The translations under genes were made by a program, and so were the position numbers. From Sipunculus nudus (Eukaryota > Annelida > Sipuncula > Golfingiida > Sipunculidae), in the NCBI GenBank assembly GCA_026874595.1, contig CM049306.1, forward strand, positions 51,100,019 to 51,164,018: a stretch of 64,000 bases of DNA, given 5' to 3'. Position 1 is the first letter of the stretch. Every line of letters starts with the position of its first letter. The notes under the pieces were generated by a model. That model saw only the letters and a program-made list of their open reading frames with translations, had not been told where the DNA came from and made no database searches. Positions 46,381-58,214 of this stretch are shown piece by piece.

Positions 46381-48633
46381 CCATCGAGTAACGATGAATA
46401 GTAATGAGATTTGTTATAAAATCTTACTGGATGACTATTTATGAATCGTTAAATGAATATATAATTTGCTGATATGCTGTTTGAACTGATACAACGTGTG
46501 CATTATAAGCAGACCTGGATTGTGCATTGGCGCCGTCATTTTACCTGTGGAATTTCACTGTTTATGACCTGGTTACAAGAATGTGGTTTCGAAACTTCAC
46601 GTGTGACCACTCTCTAAGTGTAGAGTGTTTGGTTAGCCTTCTCTTATCACACATGTTGCTTTTTTCAAGCTAACATATTCATAAGATTTTTTATCTTATT
46701 ATTTAGCTTTGCTTACCAAAGTATCTCACAGTCCTTTCATTGTTAAAGGTACCATAATTCTGCCAAAAAGCATTTAAGTAAACTTAAATTGAATTATTTT
46801 TTACAATGTATGTTTTTTATTTAAATGACTAAGTTCTGCTTCCTGTTACTCGGTCAAAAATCATCGAACTGGAACCATTCAGACAAACATAAGAGAGATT
46901 GATTCAGGAATTATTTCTGTGAAATATTAAACAATTTGACTGGGCAGTTACGGGAAAGATTTTTTTTAGCTTTTTCCCTTAATAATCTAAGTAAATGCAG
47001 ATAAGAAATAAGCAGTTTTTTTAGATGACCGACATTTTGCTTAATATTTGGTGATGCTAGTTCCAGCCGTTTTTGAGATAGTATGGGTTTACGTACAGAC
47101 GACGGACGCCGATCGACGCCACACCACCGCATAAGCTCACAGGTTAAAAATTTGATACAAAAGCTTCAAAAGTTCACTATTTCGAGACAGTCGTTAGTCG
47201 ATGCTTTCCGCTAAATTAGAACAAAATCTAATCAAAACCCACGGTGCTATCTTGCTAACGAACAAACATTGCTCAGTCTACTATGACTTGGCCATGACAG
47301 CACAAGTCAAGGTCACAGCACCAGGAAACATATTTTTGCCTCAATAACACAGAATAATGATGAAATATCATTGATAGGTGCCAGCCTGTAGGGGATATAA
47401 GCATTTTAAAAGTGCGGACGTCCACCCAGTAAAACAATAAGCTTCCCGATGGCGCGCTTAATTATATAGATAGTGGATGTTTTGCACCAAGTTTTTAATT
47501 ATTCTTGAGGTACTTACAAGCCCTAAAGCTCGATTTTTATTTGACCTCCATGGATGCTAACGGCCGGGCGACAGACAAAGCGCCATTCCTATACATCGGT
47601 TGACTTTCAGCCAACCACAATTGGATGCTGTACCAGAATTACAATGCGTCAATATATAGACACTGAACATGGAATGCTTAAGTTCTTTGAGCCAACAAAG
47701 CACATCTTATTTTATGATGACAATCAATTTGGACATTAATAACTGGCTTTTTCTGCGTGAAATTTTAATAGGAAGAGCATCTGTTCTACCGGCTCAAACA
47801 TTCCTTTGTCCAGCAACTGTGAGAATATGAGTCGATGACAGTTAACTCATGTCATGTCTCCAGATCCTATTTGGACCCATCTCAATGTGTAGCTGGAGCT
47901 TTGGGTATCCAACAGTTCAGAAATAAGTCCCACTGAAGGTGAACTAACAGCTACAATGTGTTATTCTCATACATAACAGCAAGAAATGAACAATGAAAAA
48001 GTATGCCAAAGTCCTCAAGAAGCTAAAATTTGAAGACCAATATAATCATACCAAATTTCATGACAATCCGTAAAGTTGTCCCTGATCGACCTGCTGTGTC
48101 TACTTAATGACAGACAAGAATCTGAAGTGCTGGGGTACTTAAAATGAATTTAAGGTGTCTGCGTTTTTGTTTTGCTTGATAAGTTAGTGAATATCGATTT
48201 AATTCTATCAGATCCGTTCCTCAGACGATTTTTTTGAGAGAACACGAGTAATTTGGCCTAAACATCTACCCTGGTGCTCCATCTGTTAAGTGATGTACAT
48301 GTATTAGATACTCAATCCTTAAACTTGTAAAAATGGTCACACTAATAAAATATGGACCAAATATGGAAAGACAAGGTATCTTCAAAATCTACCTGCTTCC
48401 CATCCTGTATTTATTTTCAACTTCAAAATGCAGGCGCAGAGAATAAAGATCTGATTTAGGAGGACTACAATTTAATTATTCATCAAATAAATGCACTACT
48501 TGTGTGTACAAATAAACTTCTCTAAACGGACATAAATTGACCATTTTGTACAGAAAACCAATCAGTTACATCTTTCTGCACACTGGGACAGAGGGGATGG
48601 ATAAAGAGGGTTAGATGGATGACAAACCACTGC
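46381..48633. other. Intergenic between SLC22 and GRPEL1; decayed repeats only
   Basis: No supported exon. Segments near 47040-47120, 47280-47420 and 47540-47640 contain TTTTTGAGATAGTATGGG, CAGACGACGGACGCC, CAAGTCAAGGTCACAG and similar pieces of the neighbouring repeat families. Confidence 0.6.
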
Positions 48634-48636
48634 TTA

Positions 48637-48971
48637 GGCCAAAAAATTAAAGGTATGGTTCTCAGGCACCGCCCGCGTCAATTTTAACCCCCCGCATCAA
48701 AAATTTTTGTTTTGATTTTCAACAGAAACTTACCGATTTTGAGCTGCAGCCGCTCGGATATTTCTTTCAAGTAGATAAAATCATACAATTTCCTTTGTTA
48801 TGTAGTGCTTTAGCTTGTTTAGCAAAATAAATCTGTTATTATCATGTTTTTCCCTTATCATTTGACATTTTTATCGAAATATACAATAAAAAATAAAAAT
48901 AAAAAAAACGCCCGCCCGCATAGATTTCTGAAAAAAGTGCCTGAGAACCATACCTTTTTTTTATTTTGGCC
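48637..48971. mobile_element. PIF/Harbinger-type MITE with TTA target duplication
   Basis: The terminal inverted repeats are about 33 bp: GGCC, an A-rich spacer, then GGTATGGTTCTCAGGCAC on the left, and the reverse complement on the right. TTA flanks both ends (48634-48636 and 48972-48974), the 3-bp duplication of Harbinger elements. 335 bp, no coding capacity. A piece of another copy is at 63833-63875. Confidence 0.85.
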
Positions 48972-49381
48972 TTACTGATTTACTTCCGAGTAACAAAAGC
49001 AGAACTTCAAAGCCACCAAAACAACACCATGAACCATACATGTACATGATAATTTTTTTAATGCACTTATACATTGATAAATTGCTTAATAAATGCAATG
49101 AACAATATAAATATTAATCTGTCAGCGATTTCAACCAGCTCCTATGTATATTCATTGCCACTGTTGGGCAAATTGTTCCTGTGACTTATCAGATATCATA
49201 CTACTATGAACTAAATGTTTTGCATTTTGACAGGATAACCAAACCTTCATTATACTAACATATTCGATTTATCTGATTAGGTTCACTTCTGCATCATAAA
49301 TAAATGCAAACATTCTTTTGTTATTCTGTAAAATCTCAATATGGCATGATTTGAAAGAGTTTCTACAATAATTATTTAACA

Positions 49382-49387
49382 TTTATT
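49382..49387 (-). terminator. GRPEL1: Likely GRPEL1 poly(A) signal
   Basis: AATAAA on the minus strand (TTTATT as written) about 140 nt beyond the stop codon. Confidence 0.5.
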
Positions 49388-49523
49388 CATTTTACATTAT
49401 ACATATAATTATACAATTTTTCAACACCTATCAGAATTCTTCTGCACATCCTTGTTCCCAACGTGTCCATACTAACAACTGTACCAACAGAACTTCATAC
49501 AAACAGAATATACATTATATATC

Positions 49524-49958
49524 CTATGTTGCTTTGTATACCCCAACCAGTGCTGGTCGTATTGTACGTTCATGAAGCTTGTAACCTATTTTTGTAACTA
49601 CAAATACTGTCCCATCTTCCTTGCCCTCTCCCGCTGGCTGTTGGAAGAGAGCTTCGTGGAAATGAGGGTCAAACTTCTCACCCTCGGAGGGGTTAACTAC
49701 GGACAGGCCGTGACGAGTGAACACTTTCTGTAGCTGTGTCTCCGTCATTGTGAGACCCTGGAATAAGTTGTTCAAGTGGGGATTGTCGTCAGTCAACTTG
49801 TCCTTTGGTACACTTTCTGTGGCCTTACCCAAGATGTCCGCCACTTCTAGCAGATCCTTACAAAAGCCTTGGATACCAAATAATTTAGCATCATCCACTT
49901 GTTTTTTCATGCGCTGCCTGACATTCTCTGTTTCGGCTAATGAACGCTTGTATTTGTC
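49524..49958 (-). CDS. GRPEL1: GRPEL1 last exon
   Basis: It starts after TTTCTTTTAG with DKYKRSLAETENVRQR and ends VGVYKAT and stop. It holds the helix end, the four-helix region and the beta-domain that contacts the Hsp70 nucleotide-binding domain. Confidence 0.96.
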   Translation of the reverse strand, partial: DKYKRSLAETENVRQRMKKQVDDAKLFGIQGFCKDLLEVADILGKATESVPKDKLTDDNPHLNNLFQGLTMTETQLQKVFTRHGLSVVNPSEGEKFDPHFHEALFQQPAGEGKEDGTVFVVTKIGYKLHERTIRPALVGVYKAT

Positions 49959-51773
49959 CTAAAAGAAACAAAATCAAAATAAAATTTAGTTTGCACTAGT
50001 GATGACATTTAACAAAGTCTGACAACTGAAAATGAGTAATATTAGGTACATAGCAAAAGTTCGAAAAATCTTGTAAAATCCCGAAAACATATATTCTGGG
50101 AACAGGTTCGGAAATAATAATAAAACCTAAGAAATGACTATTTAAACGGTCAAAACTATGCCATCTGTCTTATATAAGGCCATATCGCTAAATTTCCTGC
50201 ATAAAATGGTCAAGGAAAATTTTAACCCTTCTAGATGTTTAGGTACAATCCAAGTTTGAAGGACCAAATGTCAGAAAAAAATTATCCCTTATGAAATTTG
50301 ATTTGTTGCTCATCATGATTCAGATTCAGAGTTGAAATAATAATGAACTAGACATTTCTTGGCACCCTAGGTGTGAGAGTATCCCAAGACATAGTACGCC
50401 CCCCCCCCCTTTAAGAATAGGTCCCCATTTTTAGCAGCATATACTGACACTTGGAAAGCAATTATTGTTTCTTCCAACTATCAATCCACAATCTTTTTGA
50501 AGATGTTGGTCCTGTGACCTTGACCTTTGACCTCATGACCCAAAAATCAATTAGGGTCTTGCTTTTTCAATGGGACATATACAAGTCAAGTTTGAAATCC
50601 ATACATCAATAAAAGCAGGAATTATCATCCAGAAACTAATTATTGGACAGATTGCTCCTGTGACCTTCACCTTTGACCTTGTGACCTCAAAATTGATAGG
50701 GGTCTTCCACTCTTGGCAGGTGAACTATATGTGCAAGATTAAAGATCTGAGATGAATTGTTTGGCTGAAAATGCATCCACAATCTTTTTAAAGATGTCCT
50801 GTGACCTTGACCTTTGACCTCATGACCCTAGAACCTATAGGGTTCTTACTTTAGTGGTGGGCCATACATAAGTCACGTCTGAAATCCATATGGCTATCAA
50901 CACTGGAGATATCATAAGAGGTGTGTGATTTTCACCAAATATGGACACATTAAAGGTCAAGGCCACTCTCATTGTAAAGGTCATGACCCAAATGTAAATA
51001 GAACTCATCCCATAACCCATCTCTCTACATGTGCATAATATGAAAGAAATCTGTCCATTAGTTTTTGACTTATAATGCTTACAGTACTGTCAAGTGGCAA
51101 TTATGGGGGTATTAAAAGGCGTAAAAACAAGAAAAGGATAATAGGTGGCGCCACCAGTTTCCGGTATATCACAAGGCTATCCAAGATCTTCGGTCACCTT
51201 GATTTTTGGACCAGTCCATGCAAGCTTACTTGAGATATTTAAGAATTTGTGTTATTTTCAGCAAAAATGGACCTATTCAAGGTCAAGGTCACTCTCCTAG
51301 CATAGGTCATGACCCCATTTTTAATAGGCTTTGTCCCCTTACCTATATCTATACAAATGTAAAGTTTGAAAAAGATCCGTGAAATATTTTTTTGAGTTAT
51401 CCCGCTCACAATGTTTTTCTGCGGCGGCGGCACCGTCGTGAAACCATAGTATCCCGACTTTGTCTGGAGATACAATAATGCCTTCAGCTATTAAGATCAT
51501 ACTGTTTATTTTTTAATGATTTCATCATATTGAAATTTATGTATGCAACTAAAATCTTTTTGATTGGTTGGGCCTGGACATATCTTGATGGGTCATACTC
51601 TTTGCCTATAAGACTGACAGGAGCTGCCTACCTGTATTTCATTGATCTGTTTCTGTAGCTGATCTTTCTCCTCCTGAAGCTTTGAGAGCTGGGACTGCAC
51701 CTCACTGGCTGGTTCTTCTGTCTGTGAAGTGCTCTCTTTCTGATCATTTGCTGCAGCCGAAAAAAGCCTTAGC
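49524..51773 (-). CDS. GRPEL1: Mitochondrial GrpE homologue (GRPEL1), exons 2 and 3
   Basis: Nucleotide exchange factor of mitochondrial Hsp70 in the matrix; it releases ADP during presequence-driven import and folding. Minus-strand exons: 51773-51632 (142 nt) and 49958-49524 (435 nt with stop), joined in phase 0 by a GT/AG intron. The first encodes the end of a presequence-like stretch (LRLFSAAAND), a Glu/Gln-rich linker and the long dimer helix (LSKLQEEKDQLQKQINEIQ). The second encodes KYKRSLAETENVRQRM, GFCKDLLEVADILGKA, DNPHLNNLFQGL, TQLQKVFTRHGL and the GrpE signature FDPHFHEAL...GYKLHERTIRPALVGV. About 194 residues in all, against 217 in human GRPEL1; the shortfall is in the presequence. 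The 1.67-kb intron is filled by a TGACCT-type repeat array. Confidence 0.95.
50390..51480 (+). mobile_element. Helentron-like repeat array in the GRPEL1 intron
   Basis: About 140-bp units at 50515, 50658 and 50802 each carry a cluster of TGACCT half-sites, followed by more distant units with AAGGTCAAGG. The right end (51449-51473) is a GTATC...GATAC hairpin with CCGAC/GTC inside, then AATAA. It closely parallels the hairpin at 44867-44896, including the shared CATAGTATCC lead. It is antisense to GRPEL1. Confidence 0.6.
51632..51773 (-). CDS. GRPEL1: GRPEL1 exon 2
   Basis: Acceptor CTTGTGTTGTAG, donor ATACAG|GTAGGC. One base of the first codon must come from an upstream exon ending in phase 2. 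Confidence 0.9.
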
Positions 51774-51859
51774 CTACAACACAAGAAGTCAACTTCAGAT
51801 CAATAAAAACAGTCACAATAAAAGTATCTGTAAAATCACTTAAATGAGAACTAGAGAAG

Positions 51860-53540
51860 TATTTTTCTTTTAATTCAGTAACTCCTGTTTAATTTAAACA
51901 AATGGTTTAAACCAGGGAGAGTACCCATTTCTAAACATGAAAGAGTGATTCCCCTTGTTTAACAACATGCATGAAACTCTGTTGCAATATGGTCCAAAAC
52001 CAGTTATTATTATTGTAAGCATGGATCTTAGATGAAAACTTGTTAACTTGTCTAATTGTCAATCCTTAGACCTTTCAATTTTGATATATACATGTATTTC
52101 CTTTCCCTCAAAGTTCACGTTCTTGGAATAAGTTAGGCACAAGTGTATTGTGCTTATTTCATAAGATCTTAAAAGTTCTTCACAACTGCAAACAAAAGTT
52201 TTGCAAGGTTGTTCAATCCTTAAATACTTTGGTGTTGTCTCATGTGAGTATATGTAATCCCCTACCTCTCCAACTAATTTTACTCTTGTATACAATAACC
52301 TCTATGTTTAGGGTTCGACCTGAACATAGTGGTCATTGCATGCAAGAGACAAACATTCTGGTTTCTGTCCTTCAATTGAGGTACTCCCATCCTTCCTTTT
52401 TTTGTATTTACATGAATCAACAGAAGTCCTTAAAACTGTGGTCAGCCCTGATCTGATTACGTAAGTTGTGTCTATTATGACATCTTGTTATTCATTTAGA
52501 AGTGTATAACTGTGTATAACTGAATGAATTCAGTTAATGTTTTCTTTAAACGTTTTAATGTCACACAGTATAGCAAGTGACTATTTTGTCATAGACCTGG
52601 TTGCATGTTAGGCCCTGGCTTTATGGGACTGTGTGGACTGTATACTGTGCCTACACTGGTGGTATGAAGCCACCACAGATTCCTGTGACCAAGAACATGC
52701 GTGCTAAGTATATCAAGTCACGTGCAACCCCCATTGTTGTATGAAGACCGCCAAAACTTAATAGTTTTTGTAGCAATTATAAAATCTGAGTGCTTCATGT
52801 GACAGGGGTCTGACCTCCAGAAAAACCTTAACCTGCATGATACAATTCTACCACAAACATAGAGGCCAAGCTTTAGGATGCTACTCACCTATACCATGTG
52901 AGAATTTTAAAAAAAATTTACCACTACAACAGTTGCTTAGCAAACAAATTCCTAATTTTCATTACATTTATGCGACAATTTAATTAAATTACCGTTACTC
53001 TTATTAAATAATTGTTCATTCTTCTCTCTCTTTGATCCAGCTTATCAACCTCTGATGATATTAAGATTATTTTATCAGACTACCACCGTAGCCATGTATC
53101 TATTGCCAGAAAAACGGATAGGAACCCAGTGGGGATTGCCAAGAGCCAATGCTTTTACTCGTACTGGACACACTACTAGTTACATTTTGTTTTGACAACA
53201 GGAAGGCAACTCAGCCAAAACCTTTTGATGAAGGCCATTCCAGATGGGTCACGTAAAGTCATGACACTGCCCATCACATGACTGTCAATGAAGGCCGCTT
53301 CTGCCACCATTTGGAATGGATGTTGGTGAATGCAGACATCACCACAAAAGGTTATCCAGGTAGCTTGTATTGATCATCTTGATGGTTGAAATCAATGAAA
53401 ATTAGATGGATTTGAATCTGTTACTCTTGCAGTATTAAACAATCATATGGATTATGCATAAAAGAAAGCAGATAAAGCAAGTTTAACCGGGTCAAGGATG
53501 TTACTTCCCTCATTATTGCAAGAAAGGTTTTGGCTAAGTT
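51860..53540. other. GRPEL1 first intron, no feature
   Basis: AT-rich DNA with no exon on either strand that I can support and no clear repeat boundary. Confidence 0.5.
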
Positions 53541-53546
53541 GCCTAC

Positions 53547-53554
53547 CTTATCAT
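53547..53554 (-). CDS. Alternative candidate first exon of GRPEL1
   Basis: ATGATAAG followed by GTAGGC would give Met-Ile-Arg-Leu-Arg-Leu-Phe in frame. The frame stays open for about 100 nt upstream without another ATG. It competes with 54192-54199; both may be wrong. Confidence 0.2.
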
Positions 53555-54191
53555 ATTAATTTCTATGCTCCTGTGGCAGCGGAAATCTTGCGCTTCTAAA
53601 GAAGCAACTGATTTTACGCTGCCTGCGTTGACCTTTTATGTATATTTAGACACCAGATGGCAGTTCGTTGTCCGCTGAAAAAAACGTGCGTTTGATGTGA
53701 CAAGCAGCCGAACAGATGCAAATAACCAAACACTCGACAGGCATTCATATTCCCTCTTCATTCTCACATCATCAAACGATTTGATTATGACATTATGACT
53801 GTGTTAGCATAGCCATGTATCCGTTGTCTGCAGAACTGAAACCAGCCAGCGAGGTGTACACACAGTCTTTATTGTTACGTTTCGTTGAATCACAGCTCAC
53901 CGGCCGGGCATCCTGTGTGCCCAAGGCCCTAAGCAAACCACATCTGGGGCCATTCTCTCTGAGCCTGTTGCCTGTTCAGACAGTTACCGGGGTGATGAGC
54001 TGTCACTCAAAACGAAATGAACAACACTGGCTCCGTGTATTCCTCGCTTGGCTGTGTCTTCAAGCACAAGGTCTCATCTGATTGGACAAAAAATACAGTG
54101 CTTCCCTCTGGTGTAACAATTAAGGATACGATTATAAACAGGGATTCAAGGGCCTGTGTTTAGACTGACTGTCTGACAATAGAATCCTTAC

Positions 54192-54199
54192 CTACACAT
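54192..54199 (-). CDS. Candidate first exon of GRPEL1
   Basis: ATGTGTAG followed by GTAAGG, a good donor, would give Met-Cys-Arg-Leu-Arg-Leu-Phe-Ser joined in frame to exon 2. An in-frame stop lies upstream, so this ATG would be the start. The resulting presequence is basic but unusually short. Confidence 0.28.
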
Positions 54200-54224
54200 A
54201 AAACGACTTGGTGGGACTGTAGAA

Positions 54225-56018
54225 TTAAAGCTCAAATGAAACGACTGGGCCAAAAATCACAAAAAGTCGCTATTCCAGTAGTATATATCTTAAATTAACA
54301 TTTGATACATGAATTCCGACATTATTTATTAGAAAACTAATGATAAAACCAAAATATATTGGAGAGATCACGCTGTTCACGGAATCTGCCGAGCTCAGTG
54401 CTGCAGCACGCAGCAGCTGGGCTGGCACGACGTGTGACGTCATAGCAGACAAACACGGTCACTCAGTCAGGTGTGCGGGCGCTGGTCACTGTTCAAGTGT
54501 CAGCGGCAGAAGCTCTGGTCCGGTCCCTGAAATGGCTAGCTTTTTTGTGGATTAGGACAAATTAAGCAAGGTTCGAAATAAGCGGTATCACATCGCAATT
54601 TACGACGCAAAATGGACCTATTGTGAATCATTTTCTTTAACTGTTGTTGTGTCTGCGAATCAAATAAATGCATGTCTTGCCTTTTTCGGAGAGCAATTTT
54701 TAGGAACACCAATTGATGCGTGATGAATTCAACCGAAAACAATATTACACATTATTAAAGCAGGCATAAGACCGCGGCATTCGAGCTTCAATGAACAATG
54801 TATAAACTGACAGGTGCTTGCTGCACAAGTTTCCAGGAAAAGCTAATCATTATTGACACTGTGACGCGTGATCCACAAGCCTATTGGCTGACATTGCATC
54901 GACGTCATTTGACCAATGCGTCCATTGGTTGTCCTCGACCTTATTTGAATAAACGTCATCTGACCTCTGACCCCGCTGGTCGTGTTTTTGCACTGACAAA
55001 AAAGTTCCGGCTTAGTTGGACTGCACAGGACATGAAAGCTTTCACCAATGTCAGTCAGAAAGCGTAATATTTGTAATAATTGTAGCAAAGTAAATTATCC
55101 ACACTCAATAAACGGTCCGTATGCACTTTCATTGTGCCCGTTTTTACCGTTTCATTCAAATCAAAACCAGGTCTATAAACAATGTGCCGTCGATGTCAAT
55201 CTTTTATATCGTCAGTGACAAAAACAACATTACATGTCTGTCAAATTCCAGATAACGATTTTCATCGGGAAAATGCGGTGAAAAAATAAAAACAAATAAT
55301 GTGTTATTTTGTCTTATACTCCTATTATCTGGTCCGCTTTTCCGGGTATTTCGTCCTGTTACATGGGCATGACATGCTCACATATAGGCATACCCGCCCG
55401 TGGTACCGAGACGTGGAATTGCCATAAAAAAAGTCCCGCACATGTATCAGGAAAAAAACGTGTTTATGTTTTGAATTATATTTGGAAAGTTATCCGTTAT
55501 ATTATAAAAATATAAAAACAGCCCATTTGAATAAACCTCTAAAATGAACTTGTCATGTTTCTATAAAGCAGACTGAGTGACACATTGTTATAGCGTGTAC
55601 ATACTATCGATGTCAGCTGCACACCGTGTTGTTAAACGATCTTCCTAACTGTCTTCACAGGACATCTATATAGACTTTTACTCTTTGGGTGGAAAATGCA
55701 AACATTTATAAAAGAAATACGATGAAAATATAGTATTCAGTGAACAGGTATGTCTTAAGGTATCAAGAACCGCATGTTTTTCCGGGACAAGAACAGAGAC
55801 AGTCGGGCGTGACACGCGTGTCTACACAGTGAGTGACCGGGGTTGCTGCAGCCAGGCACTGAGCTGTTTGTCTGCTTTGACGTCACAGGTCATCAAGACG
55901 ACGGGGCCAGCCGAATGGCCATTTGAATGCAACGGTCACTTCTTGACAGTACAACATCTCAAAATATTCATAATTAAAAGAATATTTTTAACAAATCGTT
56001 TCATTTGAGCTTTAATAC
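54225..56018. mobile_element. Foldback element of about 1.8 kb; each arm carries a CRE
   Basis: The outer ends ATTAAAGCTCAAATGAAACGA (near 54225) and its exact reverse complement (near 55997-56018) are 21 bp. Further in, both arms contain, in the same order when one is reversed, GTGACGTCA, AGCAGACAAAC, CGGTCACTCA and a CCGG end. The arms are roughly 270-330 bp and diverged. TGACGTCA sites are at 54435-54442 and 55878-55885. Interior 54560-55750 has no supported gene. Confidence 0.55.
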
Positions 56019-56264
56019 CTACCATTCAGGACTTTTTTTATCTACAATGGATACATGTTAAATGTGCGTTTGTTATATCCTTCGGTCTTTTCACTTATAT
56101 CTTAGGCTGTTTTAATGTATAATAAATCCTTTCTTTAAGCGATTCAACTTGTCTTATCAGTCGTGATTCAACCCTCTGCTTGTCCACACGACTAAGCTTG
56201 TGCACATGTCCTGCCTACATCATTCACATACGTTGTGCAGCGCCCTCCAGGCATTTGTATGCAC

Positions 56265-57666
56265 TAGGGCCCTGCGCTGGGCGGGTTTTGACCCGCAGCC
56301 CGCGGGGGACCACAGCCCGCGGCCCCCTGCATAGGAATCTTTGCGGGGCGGGCTACATCTAAGAAAGTGCGGGGCGGGCCAAAATGATGTCTGTGCGGGG
56401 CCGGCTGCGGGTTGAAGATCTAGCCGTTCAGCAAAACATGAATATAAAATTATTTCTAAAAAATATCATTTGCAGAAATTGGTATTTTTTATAAAATGTT
56501 TTTAGGTGTCGTAAATTTGAAAAAAAATTATTCCTGTTTACCCCTTACACTGACTGACAGTTGTAACAACACTATGCAAATGTGTCTTCCCTAGGTATAT
56601 TATCAATTTGTTATTCAAAATAGATGATGCATCCTTAATCTGAAATCTAGACTTTAAACAATTGTCTTTGCAATGGGAGCTGGTCATAACTTTATATAAA
56701 TTTACCTGGCCTGATGTTCTATATGGACTGTAACCCTGTATTTGTGTCAGGTCTCACATATTACATAATATGGCTGGGAGTGAAGCAAGGGCTTGATTAT
56801 CTTTGATCTTGCAATAGACAGTGTGTGGCTACAGCTGGCTCTGTAGGCGACTGGATTGACCTGGAACTCCACAAAGCCCAAGGTGGACTCCTTATCTAAT
56901 TGTAACTCTATGTGCTGTCTAATTGTATCTGACATTGACCACTGGCTGGTCAAATCCCTGTTTGGTCACAGCTTAATGGGTTGATGATTGCTATAAGAAA
57001 CAAGGCTCTGGCCATGTCTATTTCTCAATGAACATCCTGAACCTAAAGCCACATTGGTCAGATTACCCCTTGACCTGATTAGTTTCAGTGTCAGCTAATT
57101 AGCAGATTGTGACTGAAAAACTTTAACCAGCAACACATCTTGTTAGTTTGATGGCTTGTGATAAGCCAATACTTTTCTAAAGGGTCACCGTGGGTACAAA
57201 TACTTTGAAGAAGTCTAATTTTTTTCTTTACCTTTTTTATATATTTAAGTAGAAACAGACACAATAAACCAAAGGTTTGTTTATTTCCCTGTAAAATATG
57301 AAATCAAATTTAAGGCGTGTAAAATTACTATGTATAAATTAAATCCATCTAACCAATCAAACATGTCTTTAAAAATATTTCATGAATTATGGTTTAAATT
57401 ATTGCAAAACGTATTCAAATAAATTTTTCATTCCAATCAACAAACATTTCATATATATTAATAATAATTGTGTCTTATATATGTGCTGTAAAATATCTTT
57501 ATATGTAAACCTTTGGATCCAAAAACTTTTTTAAAATTATTTTGCGGAAACCTAAAAAATGCGGGGCGGGTGCGGGCTGAAAGAATCATAGTAACTGCGG
57601 GGCGGGCTGACAGGGCATGATGCGGGGCGGGTGCAGGTTCAATTTTTCAGCCCGCGCAGGGCCCTA
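56265..57666. mobile_element. hAT element, 1.4 kb, with intact 8-bp target duplication
   Basis: Ends TAGGGCCCTGCGC and GCGCAGGGCCCTA are perfect inverted repeats, flanked on both sides by GTATGCAC (56257-56264 and 57667-57674), the 8-bp duplication of the hAT superfamily. Just inside each end are three or more copies of TGCGGGGCGGGC, very GC-rich against an AT-rich interior. The interior has a minus-strand 68-codon frame (56747-56953) that I could not match to a transposase. Identical target duplications suggest recent insertion. Confidence 0.9.
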
Positions 57667-57950
57667 GTATGCACATGGATCATGGCTATATTTGGTGTAT
57701 TTCAAGGGTTAGGGTTTACAAACAAACCAGTGACTCCACCTTGTTCGCGCCAAGTGCGAGATGGAGTCACTTCAGTGGCAGGCAGTTAACAAATGGCCGA
57801 GGGTTAATTTTCAAGCTTTTTGGATGTCTGGGCGCGAAGCACTTGGACGACATATATGCTAAACAAAAATTAACCCTCATTTTAACAACTAAGACCAATT
57901 CTCTAGAGTAGATTTAAATATCCCATTCGAACCCTGGTTTCCAACTCATC

Positions 57951-58120
57951 TTCCATGGCGCATTGGTAGTGCATATGACTTGATATCACACAGTTGCTGG
58001 TTTGAGACCCAGTCAAGAGCTTCACCACTGCATGTTAAGTGAACTAATAAATCATGAATTTCTCATTTCAAGTTCGCCACCAGATGGAGACACAGCAGAC
58101 ATTAATAACAGACAAAAATC
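57951..58120 (+). mobile_element. tRNA-derived SINE or decayed tRNA-like sequence
   Basis: TGGCGCATTGG fits the RNA polymerase III A box and, about 45 nt later, GGTTTGAGACC fits the B box with one deviation. The arms fold only partly as a tRNA: the T arm CTGG/CCAG pairs, the acceptor stem does not. A unique tail follows. A functional tRNA gene is unlikely. Confidence 0.45.
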
Positions 58121-58214
58121 ACTTAGCAAATACTAGGCATAGACACGAAGAACTTTTCCTTGACGAAGAACCTTTCTCATAGGCAATGACTCTATAGTCG
58201 CTCCAGACTGACTG

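Noticed and set aside
45685-46384. Frames of about 100 codons on both strands
   Set aside because: They run through the tandem 140-bp repeat on both strands at once and resemble no protein.
53815-54081. 88-codon plus-strand frame (possible small protein)
   Set aside because: Related sequence (GAGCCTGT...AGCTGTCA.TCAAAAC) recurs near 58760-58830 and 59090-59150, so it is repeat-derived; no splice or poly(A) support.
56747-56953. hAT transposase remnant inside the hAT element
   Set aside because: No DDE-region or hAT dimerisation motif could be read in the 68 codons; left as unrecognised.
57951-58025. Functional tRNA gene
   Set aside because: A and B boxes are present but the acceptor stem does not pair and the anticodon arm has only three pairs; better read as a SINE head.
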